From the IMG/VR virus record IMGVR_UViG_3300032093_000868, positions 1-23,289 of that record: DNA of 23,289 bases; one strand, given 5' to 3'. The first letter of the stretch is position 1, and the number at the start of each line of letters is the position of its first letter. The notes beneath the pieces are model-generated. The model was not told where the DNA came from. It searched no databases and saw only the letters and a program-made list of their open reading frames with translations. The stretch comes from a virus. The position numbers were made by a program, and so were the translations under genes. This document shows positions 11,682 through 19,400 of the stretch, piece by piece.

Positions 11682-12752
11682 ATGTACACAACAACAACAA
11701 CCCCAGAACAAACAGCCATGGAGCCAACAACCGAACGCAATTGGTGCCCGCCAACACCTAACCCGTTGACACGCGCAATTGACGAGATAATGAACCCAAG
11801 CACGGCCCGCAAATTCGCGGACGCTTGGAACGCCCAACCCAAACGAACGGCCGACCACATCCGCACGTTCACGGCCTTAACAGGGATAGAAGTAGCAAAC
11901 GAAGATGCCGACCAATTTACCCGCGCCATGCTTCATTGGCTAAACGTTTGGAACATCAAATTGAAACACGGAATACAGACGCAAGACGTAGTGCTGACAG
12001 TACCAACACCAACGGACGCGGACAAAGTGAAAGCACCCAAGCCCGCGCCCCTGTTTAGTGTGCTCCAGTCGTTTGCACGTAAGGACGAGACAACCCACAA
12101 CCAACACGCGGTACATTTGGAACTGTACACGGCCACAGCAACGGACCAACACAAGCTACTGAGCGTTGAACTATACACGGGCGACCGTACGTTGATAGCA
12201 GACGCAGCGCAAACGCTATACAGCACAGCAGCGTTGAAAGGCATCCAATACGGAGCAACAGGTGAACAGATAGCAGCCCAGATAGACAACAACGCCGACC
12301 AGCTAAACAACTACGAAGGGACGCGCCTAATTCACGCCAAAACAGGCCAAGTAATAGACGCGAAGCCGTTAGAATGGAGGAATGTAATTCCAACAGGTGA
12401 ACCAGAAGCGGGTATAAATATGTTGGCAGATACACTACACCGAGGACTAAAGCAAGCCGAGATAAGAGGCCGCAACATAAGCAAGGACGCGCCCAAATTG
12501 GTGTCGGTTAAGTTAGGACGCACAGAAGACGCGGCAACCGCTTGTTTCAACGCGGCAATGTTTCTCGAATGTGCCGAAGCCCTGTGCAGGTTGCAATGTA
12601 ATGTAGTGCAACTTGACTTCTATGGAGAATGTAAGGCCCTGAAATTTACAGCCAGAACAAACGAAGGTGCAACCGTTACCGCGCTCTTAATGCCTGTACA
12701 CAGGCCCAACGGAGGCGGAGTGATATTGAAACAGATGAACGCTTGGAACTAA
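11682..12752 (+). CDS. Hypothetical protein with sliding-clamp-like C-terminus
   Basis: 356 residues; a second in-frame ATG 12 codons later is possible. N-terminal about 110 residues: Thr/Pro-rich start, then helices (RAIDEIMNPSTARKFADAWN; FTRAMLHWLNVWNIKLKHGI). Middle: beta-rich region. The last about 65 residues (CFNAAMFLECAEALCRLQCN, VVQLDFYGECKALKFTA, ATVTALLMPVHR) follow the layout of the C-terminal part of DNA polymerase III beta (FNxxYLxxxL... vxLxf... P... MPvr). It might be a diverged processivity clamp or a clamp-like protein, but this rests on eye alignment of one domain. Last gene of the operon, followed by a strong terminator. Confidence 0.6.
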   Translation: MYTTTTTPEQTAMEPTTERNWCPPTPNPLTRAIDEIMNPSTARKFADAWNAQPKRTADHIRTFTALTGIEVANEDADQFTRAMLHWLNVWNIKLKHGIQTQDVVLTVPTPTDADKVKAPKPAPLFSVLQSFARKDETTHNQHAVHLELYTATATDQHKLLSVELYTGDRTLIADAAQTLYSTAALKGIQYGATGEQIAAQIDNNADQLNNYEGTRLIHAKTGQVIDAKPLEWRNVIPTGEPEAGINMLADTLHRGLKQAEIRGRNISKDAPKLVSVKLGRTEDAATACFNAAMFLECAEALCRLQCNVVQLDFYGECKALKFTARTNEGATVTALLMPVHRPNGGGVILKQMNAWN

Positions 12753-12773
12753 CCAAGCACCAACGATTGAAAG

Positions 12774-12800
12774 CGGGCCAAATGCGGCCCGTTTTTTTTT
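12774..12800 (+). terminator. Intrinsic terminator of rightward cargo operon
   Basis: CGGGCC / GGCCCG stem (12774-12779 and 12786-12791), loop AAATGC, then T9 (12792-12800). Classic rho-independent terminator 21 nt after the 12752 stop. Confidence 0.92.
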
Positions 12801-13266
12801 GCCCTATTCCAGATCAAAAACGACTTTAATTTTGTTTCAACTTTTTAGCCGGCACGAACTTGAAAACAACTTTTCAGGGTTTACACGGGTTGCAGAGCGT
12901 AAGCCTTAAAAATATACGCCAGCCAGAAGGGGTTGAAAGGAAGAAACAAGGACAAAGAAGAGGAAAGAAAAGGAAAGGAGGAGTGAAAAACGCGATGAAT
13001 GTATTGAGTCACGTTTTCAGAAACCCTGTTTTCTTGCTTTTTTTGACCATTAGCAGAACGAAAGGAAACGAACGCCCGAATGTAGCCAGTTGAAATTTGA
13101 ACCCCTGTAAAGGCCTGAAATTGAAAAACGCAAACGGGGGGGGGTACCATGGGAAAAATGAGGACGGAAGGGATAGGATGTACCCCCGCTCTATTTTTGA
13201 AATTTGACTTTGAGGTTTTGGTTCGGAATTTTATGCAACCGAAGGGAAGGTTCTGCGTAATTGTTT
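12801..13266. other. Gene-free region upstream of terminase genes
   Basis: About 470 bp with no convincing gene. A 77-codon frame starting at a TTG (12860) covers low-complexity Lys/Arg/Gly and is not believed. Contents: a polypurine stretch (about 12935-12990), a run of nine G (13136-13144), and an inverted repeat GGGGGTAC / GTACCCCC (13140-13147 and 13180-13187). Located just before the small terminase gene, the usual place for cos or pac recognition sites. Confidence 0.55.
13140..13187. repeat. Inverted repeat upstream of terminase
   Basis: 8-bp perfect arms GGGGGTAC and GTACCCCC separated by 32 bp of purine-rich DNA. Possible packaging or regulatory site; also possible transcript hairpin followed by CTATTTTT. 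Confidence 0.5.
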
Positions 13267-13274
13267 TATCTTTG
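13267..13274 (+). promoter_or_regulatory. Probable promoter -7 box for the packaging/tail operon
   Basis: TATCTTTG 13 bp before the terminase small-subunit ATG, in the right place for a Bacteroidetes promoter; no TTG is found 19-23 bp upstream, so it may be weak or need a phage activator, as expected for a late promoter. Confidence 0.45.
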
Positions 13275-13287
13275 ATTAATAAATAAA

Positions 13288-13794
13288 ATGGCTATGAAAG
13301 AAAACGGTAAAATAGATAAGGAGGAACAGAAGAAGTTGGAGAGTATTGATTGGGTTGCTCGTATCTGTGAGCATTACGCTACGGGTAATTACACCATTGT
13401 TAGTTGCTGTGGCAAGGAAGGTTTGAGTGAAAGAGCCTTCCATAAGTACTGTTCAAAGTACGCGGAGTGTGCAGAGCTATATAAAAACGCCAAAAGAGAG
13501 GCAACAAACGCATTTAAAACAGAACTGGTACATAAGGCTCAATCGGCCTTAGAAAAGGCCATAGAGGGCTATTATATTGAAGAAACAGAGAGTGTTGAGA
13601 GGTTCAATAAGATTGGTGATTCTGTTGGTCGGTCTGAGAGCAAGAAGAGGAGCTTTGTTAAGCCTAATGTGACTGCTATCATCTTTGCGTTAAAGAACTG
13701 TGACCCAATGAGTTGGAACAATGAAGGCTTGCATGAGGCTGTTGCTGATGAGCAAGTGTTTAAGATTGGCGACCAGGTGATTAAGTTTACTTAA
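13288..13794 (+). CDS. Terminase small subunit (putative)
   Basis: 168 residues. Starts MAMKENGK; the second Met is an alternative start. N-terminal helix-turn-helix-like region (WVARICEHYATGNYTIVSCC, GKEGLSERAFHKYCSKYAEC) is of the type seen in small terminase proteins that bind the packaging site; a central long helix (AKREATNAFKTELVHKAQSA) would drive oligomerisation, and a C-terminal segment (NVTAIIFALKNCDPMSWNNE) matches the usual K-x-x-DPxxW region of this family. It selects phage DNA and stimulates the large subunit, encoded three genes downstream. Confidence 0.8.
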   Translation: MAMKENGKIDKEEQKKLESIDWVARICEHYATGNYTIVSCCGKEGLSERAFHKYCSKYAECAELYKNAKREATNAFKTELVHKAQSALEKAIEGYYIEETESVERFNKIGDSVGRSESKKRSFVKPNVTAIIFALKNCDPMSWNNEGLHEAVADEQVFKIGDQVIKFT

Positions 13795-13807
13795 AAACTA
13801 ATTGCTT

Positions 13808-14023
13808 ATGACTAAGGCAGAGTATACTGTTATTAAGCGTTATGCGAGTAATGTTATTGCCGAGCATGGTGGTTTGTTACAAGCATACGCTTATATAGAA
13901 TATGTTTTGATGAAGATAGAGATGAGCATATTCCAAAATCATATAGTAGATAAGTTGATGGATGAGTATGAGTTCTTCTGTACTATTTTGGATGAGCTTG
14001 AGTGTAGGATTTATATGAATTGA
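13808..14023 (+). CDS. Hypothetical protein between terminase subunits
   Basis: 71 residues from ATG 13808 (MTKAEYTVIKRYASNVIAEH); a TTG at 13802 is less likely. Helical and acidic (LLQAYAYIEYVLMKIEMSIF, DEYEFFCTILDELECRIYMN). No family recognised. Followed after 1 bp by the next gene. Confidence 0.6.
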   Translation: MTKAEYTVIKRYASNVIAEHGGLLQAYAYIEYVLMKIEMSIFQNHIVDKLMDEYEFFCTILDELECRIYMN

Positions 14024-14024
14024 T

Positions 14025-14300
14025 ATGTGGGAGTTGCCAAAGTACATTAGGGGCAGGTTGAGTCTTAGTATCCCTGAGATTGAGTTGCTCATTGGCTCTC
14101 TTTGTAAGAGTCAGGATAATATTAGGATGGTGGATAGGTATATCCAAACAAGGCTAACTGATTATGAGATAAAGATGCGTGATAAGAGCATACTTGACTC
14201 TGAGGTTGAGGATTATAGAGATTGGAAGGATGTTGAGGCGTACTTTGGCTTGCATAAATACTCATTTGAGAGGCAATATTTTAAAAAGCGTATATGGTAG
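14025..14300 (+). CDS. Hypothetical protein before large terminase
   Basis: 91 residues (MWELPKYIRGRLSLSIPEIE, LLIGSLCKSQDNIRMVDRYI, DYEIKMRDKSILDSEVEDYR), helical and charged. No family recognised. Its stop overlaps the terminase large-subunit start by 7 bp, so translation is probably coupled. Confidence 0.6.
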   Translation: MWELPKYIRGRLSLSIPEIELLIGSLCKSQDNIRMVDRYIQTRLTDYEIKMRDKSILDSEVEDYRDWKDVEAYFGLHKYSFERQYFKKRIW

Positions 14301-15568
14301 CATTTGAACCTTTTCCTAAGCAGAAGGAGTTTATTGAGGCGGCACTAAGTGGTGATTATAGCTACTTGATGTACGGAGGAGCGGCAGGCGGTGGAAAGAC
14401 CTATGTTACAATGGCTATTGCTATTATGCTTGCTAAGTTTTACCCAGGCTCACGTTCATTTGTGGTCAGGGAAAGTTTACCTCGCCTTAAAAAGACATCT
14501 ATCAAGAGCTTTTTTAAGCTGTGTCCAAAGAACTTTGTCAAGAAATACAATCAGCAAGACAAGCTGGTTATCTTTAAAAACGGAAGTGAACTGCAATTTA
14601 TCTCAGAGAACTTTCAAAATGATAAGGATTTGACGCAGTTTGACGGATTGGAAGGTAACTTTTTCTTCCTTGAAGAAGGACAGGAGCTGCAAGAAAGGAC
14701 GTTTAACAAGGCTATCCTACGCTGTGGTCGTAACATCATCACGCCAATGCCTCCAAAACTCATCTTTGTTACTTGCAACCCAAGCCAAAATTGGACAAAA
14801 CAAAGATTCTATAAGCCTTATGTAGAGAAGAATATGCCTGAAAAGCATTTTTATCTACCTGCTACGATGGCTGATAATACCTTGCTTCCTGAGGATTACA
14901 TTGAGAGCTTAAATAACCTCGATGAAATCACACGGGCAATATTTGTGGATGGTAATTGGGATGCGGTTGACGTGGATAGACCATTTGCATACGCATTTGA
15001 TAAGAACAAAACAGTTAGACCAAATGTCAAGTACAATCCAAATGAGGACTTGTATTTGTCCTTTGACTTTAACGTAGACCCTATCACTTGCATATCAGCA
15101 CAGCACTATGGCGGCAAGATTAGGATACTCAAAGAGTTCAGATTGCGTAACTCAGACATCTTTGCCCTTTGTGATGCTATCCAAGCGGAATATGGTAGCG
15201 TTCCATTCATTGTAACGGGTGACGCCTCAGGTGCAAACCGCTCAGCAATGACCAAAGGAGCTATGAACTACTACATGATTATCAAAGAACAACTGCAAAT
15301 CACACGAAGCAGTTTCCGTGTTCCATCTTTCAACCCATCTATCAAAAACTCAAGGGTTCTGCTTAACTCGCTTTTAGAAAAACACCCCGACTTTTTAATT
15401 GATGCAAGCTGTCAATTCTTGATTGCCGACCTTATGGCTGTGGAAAGTAACGAGAGTGGTGCGATTGACAAGGCAAGAGACGCAACAAAAACTCACTTGC
15501 TTGACTGTTTCCGCTATTATTTGTGGTCATTTCATAGTAACTTTGTTAGATATTTAAAACAAGCATAA
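14294..15568 (+). CDS. Terminase large subunit
   Basis: 424 residues, usual length for PBSX/Terminase_3-like proteins. ATPase domain: Walker A GGAAGGGKT (residues 28-36), Walker B FFFLEE (123-128; Glu in the place of the usual Asp), coupling segment VTCNPSQNW. RNase H-like nuclease domain: LSFDFNVDP (Asp 258 and Asp 262), TGDASG (Asp 310) and THLLDCFRYYLW (Asp 404), the expected metal-binding acidic residues. It packages DNA into proheads using ATP and cuts concatemers, docking on a portal that is not encoded in the window. Confidence 0.95.
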   Translation: MVAFEPFPKQKEFIEAALSGDYSYLMYGGAAGGGKTYVTMAIAIMLAKFYPGSRSFVVRESLPRLKKTSIKSFFKLCPKNFVKKYNQQDKLVIFKNGSELQFISENFQNDKDLTQFDGLEGNFFFLEEGQELQERTFNKAILRCGRNIITPMPPKLIFVTCNPSQNWTKQRFYKPYVEKNMPEKHFYLPATMADNTLLPEDYIESLNNLDEITRAIFVDGNWDAVDVDRPFAYAFDKNKTVRPNVKYNPNEDLYLSFDFNVDPITCISAQHYGGKIRILKEFRLRNSDIFALCDAIQAEYGSVPFIVTGDASGANRSAMTKGAMNYYMIIKEQLQITRSSFRVPSFNPSIKNSRVLLNSLLEKHPDFLIDASCQFLIADLMAVESNESGAIDKARDATKTHLLDCFRYYLWSFHSNFVRYLKQA

Positions 15569-15569
15569 A

Positions 15570-15689
15570 ATGCCAAAGAAACTTGAACGATGTGTGAATG
15601 ACATCACCAAAACTGGCAAGAGTAAGTCATCAGCTTACGCTATTTGCACGGCATCACTAAATAAATCAAAGAAAAAAGGCAAAAAATGA
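15570..15689 (+). CDS. Small basic phage protein, 39 residues
   Basis: Frame from ATG 15570 to TGA 15687-15689, overlapping the next ATG as ATGA. The product starts MPKKLERCVNDITKTGKSKS and continues SAYAICTASLNKSKKKGKK. The pattern LxxCVxxhxxxGxSxxxAYAICxxS is one I associate with small proteins beside packaging genes in many tailed phages; function unknown. Very basic C-terminal tail. Real by its placement (1 bp after the terminase stop) and coupling to the next gene. Confidence 0.75.
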   Translation: MPKKLERCVNDITKTGKSKSSAYAICTASLNKSKKKGKK

Positions 15690-16270
15690 AGTGGTTTAAG
15701 CGAAAACAACAACAAACAGAGAGTGTAAAGGTAGAATCTGTGGTAAAAACGGGTTCTCAAATCCCTTTAACACCAATTTTTACAGATTCCCTCGGCAGAA
15801 ATTGGTATCAGTTCCAAAACGCCGTGACCATTCCTGCAAAAAGAGCGATTGCAGCAGAAGTTGCTACCAAATTCCAGGAAATGAATCTCACCAAGCAGAA
15901 TTTGCTTGATTTGATGAAGAAGATGAAAGAACACGCAAACAGCGGTAAAATCGTTGACTTGTTTGCTATCCTACATGAAATTGAATTTAGATTAAATTTT
16001 ATTGGTGAAGAGGAGACTCTAATCAACCTTGCAGCTGCTTATTTTGTTTTAGAAGGCGAGGATGAGACTGAATTTAGCGAAGTGGACAGAGTAAAGAAAG
16101 TTGAGTATATCAAGCAAGACAAGGAGGCTTTCAATTTTTTTGTCCAAAGGGCGTTCGAGTTCACAACGAACTATTCACAAATGTCAGAAATAGATATCCA
16201 AGAGTATTTGCTTCAGAACGCCCAAAACGCGGAAAGACTAAAGAAATATTTGCTCAGCAAGAGATATTAA
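15686..16270 (+). CDS. Putative tail assembly chaperone-like protein
   Basis: 194 residues. Start MKWFKRKQQQ, then DSLGRNWYQFQNAVTIPAKR (about residues 35-54), a helical middle (AEVATKFQEMNLTKQNLLDL) and an acidic C-terminal half. No sure family match. Position two genes before the tape measure protein and a -1-frame open stretch overlapping its end (16105-16485) are like the G/GT tail chaperone pair of lambda-type phages. A T7 tract in the right phase (16135-16141, aaT TTT TTT) and an A AAG site (16240-16243) could allow a -1 shift, giving a longer fusion. Identity is inference from context. Confidence 0.55.
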   Translation: MKWFKRKQQQTESVKVESVVKTGSQIPLTPIFTDSLGRNWYQFQNAVTIPAKRAIAAEVATKFQEMNLTKQNLLDLMKKMKEHANSGKIVDLFAILHEIEFRLNFIGEEETLINLAAAYFVLEGEDETEFSEVDRVKKVEYIKQDKEAFNFFVQRAFEFTTNYSQMSEIDIQEYLLQNAQNAERLKKYLLSKRY

Positions 16271-16293
16271 ACTACATAGACGACATCAATCAC

Positions 16294-16485
16294 ATGAACC
16301 AGTTGATATGTGATAACAAAGTGTCGGAGATGAAAGTGTTAGAATCTTTAAGCGTGGATGAGTACTATATGACTTTAAGTACTTATATTCGGATTGCAGA
16401 AGAAAGGGCTGAGGCGTATGAGAAAGGAACATCAAGTGATAAAGGCGGCAACAACAACGAAAAACGTACATCACTAAGAAGTTAA
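16294..16485 (+). CDS. Short ORF before tape measure (own gene or frameshift extension)
   Basis: 63 residues from ATG 16294 (MNQLICDNKVSEMKVLESLS, VDEYYMTLSTYIRIAEERAE). The same frame is open upstream to 16105, and the segment just before the ATG (EIFAQQEILNYIDDINH) also looks like real protein, which suggests it may be expressed as a -1 frameshift extension of the preceding gene instead of, or besides, from its own ATG. Tail polar and basic. It ends 4 bp before the tape measure start. Confidence 0.6.
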   Translation: MNQLICDNKVSEMKVLESLSVDEYYMTLSTYIRIAEERAEAYEKGTSSDKGGNNNEKRTSLRS

Positions 16486-16489
16486 AAGC

Positions 16490-19400
16490 ATGGCAGTTAA
16501 GAATGTAGTCTTTGAGGTAACCGCAGATACAGATAAAGCACAACAATCGTTGGCTAAACTTATTGAGCAACTCGATAAGATAAAGGAGTCTTCTAAACTC
16601 AGCATTACTGCTGGTGTAACAAACTTAGATAAAGAAATTCAGAATTTATCTAAGAAACTTGACGAGGTTGCCAAAAAGAACATAGACAGAAGTAATAAAG
16701 AAACTTCTACTGTTACTGCCAATAAGAAAAAGCAAGCGCAGTCTGATATTGACATAATAAATGCTGAAGAAAAAGCAAGAGACCAAAGAGAAAAGGACAT
16801 TAAAGCCTTTTATGACCAGCAAGCTAAAATACAAGCAGAAAACCAGGCTAAACTAACCAAGGCTGCTAATCAGCGTTTACAGCAAGAGGTAAAAGACACC
16901 AAGGCGGCAGAAACACAAAAGGCTAAAGATACTAAGGCTGCTTTTGATGAAAAAGAAAAGACCTTACAACAAGGTCAAAAGCAAAGCGAAGCCAATACTA
17001 AGGCTGAGATTAAAAACTACGAGCAAGGTCAAAAGCAAAAATCAGAAGCTGAAAAAAAGGCAAACAAGGAACTTGAGAAAGAAAAACAAGATTTTCTAAA
17101 GCAAGAAACAAAAAGTTTCAATCAGCAACTCAAGCAACAGCAGGACATTGAGAAAGAAAAGCGCAACTTCATAGAGCAAGAGCAAAGAGACATTGAAAAG
17201 CAAAGAGCCGCTCAAGCTAAGCAAAATGAAAAAGCGGCAAAAGCCAATGAAAAAGCTCAAAAAGTAGAGGCTTTTAAACAAAGCCCATTTGGACAACTTA
17301 CACAGCAAGCTCAAGCAGCTTCTGAAAAGGCAAGGCAACTTGGGGCGCAACTTATTCTTTTAGAACAAGCGGGTAAAAAAAACACAGTTGAATACAATGC
17401 TTTAGCAAAAGAGTTTAAGAAAGTATCAGCGGACGCTCTTAAAGCAAGCGAGGCTTTAAATAAATTAAAGTTTAGTTCAAGTGTTCCTGGAGCAAGACAA
17501 TCACTAACGGGTCTTGCAGGTGCTATCAACTTCATATCGCAGTCAGTAGCCAACTCTTCAACAAACTTTGTGCGTTTGCGTAATATCATTGCGCGTACGG
17601 GTGTTGCTCTTGGCGCAGTATCAATCGGTGCTTCCATACTTTCATTTGGACGCGCGGCGGTAGATGCCGCAAAGAACTATGAGACATTGAGTGTATCTTT
17701 TGGTACTTTGATTGGCAATGCTACACTTGCTCAACAAAAAATTAGAGAACTTCGAGTATTTGCCGCTGAAACCCCATTCACCGTTGATGACGTATTCCAA
17801 GCATCAAGAACACTTCTTGGATATGGAGTAACCGTTGGTGAACTTATCCCAACTATTAAAACACTTGGTGATGTTGCGGGTGGTGTTGGTGTTCCGCTTG
17901 AACGTATTGCACTTGTATTTGGTCAGGTACGCGCAGCAGGTCGTTTATATGGACAAGACTTGCTTCAGCTTGTTACAGCTGGTTTTAACCCGCTTAGTGA
18001 AATATCACGCACAACGGGAGAGTCTTTTGATTCACTCAAAGACAAGATGCGTAAGGGATTGATTACGTTTGAGGATGTACAAAACGCATTTAAGACAGCT
18101 ACAAGTGAAGGTGGTAAGTTCTTTGGATTGACCAATGCTCTTGCTAATACTACTACTGGTCAGCTTGCCCGTTTGAGCGAAGAGTATAATGAGCTTTTGC
18201 GTCAAATCGGTGAAGGATTGCTTCCCGTATATAACAACCTTCTTAATTTAGGCAAGACCTTACTTGAGTTCTTCAGAGAGCTTCCAAATACAATTAAACA
18301 AAATGCGACTGTATTTACTCTTTTGACCACAGCAACTACTGCTTTAACAGCTGCTTATTTTGCCAATTCATTAAATATAGTAAAAAACACAGGTGCTACT
18401 GTATTAAACACAGCAGGAAAAGTTCTAAATAGAATTGCAACTGCCGCATTAGCTGGAGCAAATGTTATTGCAACACAAGGAATATCTGCCCAAACTATTG
18501 CACAAGCAGGTCTTACTACCGCCACAAGAATAGGAACATCAGCGGTTAATGCTTTTAAAGCCGCATGGGCATCAAACTCTCTTGGTCTTATCATTACTCT
18601 TTTGTCTACCGCTGCCGCTGCTTGGTATGCCTTTGGCGATGCTGTTGATACAGCCAATGATGGCTTTATTGATTCAAAAGAGGCATTTAACGAGTTTGAT
18701 GTTGCTGCTAAAAAAGCTATTGATGAAGAAACTGCGGCAACAAAGAAATTGTTTGATATAGCAAGAGATGGTAGCAAGTCTTTAAAAGAAAGACAAAAAG
18801 CACTTGATGAGGTAAATGAAAAATACGAAACAAGTATTAAACTCATTGGTGATGAAAAGAAAGACTTAGCAGAGATTGAAAAGGGATGGCTAAATGTTGA
18901 GCAAGCTATTATTGCTGTAAATAACGAGATTGTTTCGGGTGAAATAATTAAAAAACTTCGCAGTCAAATTGCTGATGTGCAACTTGAATTATTGAATTTA
19001 GCTGATAAGGCTGGTGTTGAAATACCACTTACCTTAATAACGTCAGATAAAGAGATTCAAGGTGGATTTAAAGAAACAAGAGCAATAATTCAAAACCAAC
19101 TTGACTCTCTAAATCAAGCACAGCCAAGTTTATTAAACATTTTCGGAAGTATTACCAACCAAACAATTCCAATTATAGGAACTCTTAAAGGAATTGGTGA
19201 GGCTGTAAGTTATATTGGAACTGAAAAGCAAATAAACGGAGTAGAACTACTTAACGTACAGCTTGATAAACTTGTTTCATCACAAGGAACATTAGGTGCT
19301 TTTATTAAATTGATAACAGACGGAGCGGCAGGAACTGGAGGAGGAGGTGGCGGAGATGATACCGAGGAAAAAGAAAAAGAAAGATTAAGAAGGCTTAAAG

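Noticed and set aside
12860-13093. 77-codon + strand frame
   Set aside because: Starts at TTG, follows a strong terminator with no promoter, and encodes polypurine-derived Lys/Arg/Gly sequence.
16220-16230. CCCAAAA heptamer as a -1 slippery site
   Set aside because: It is out of phase with the zero frame (starts at codon position 2), so it does not permit the required simultaneous slip.
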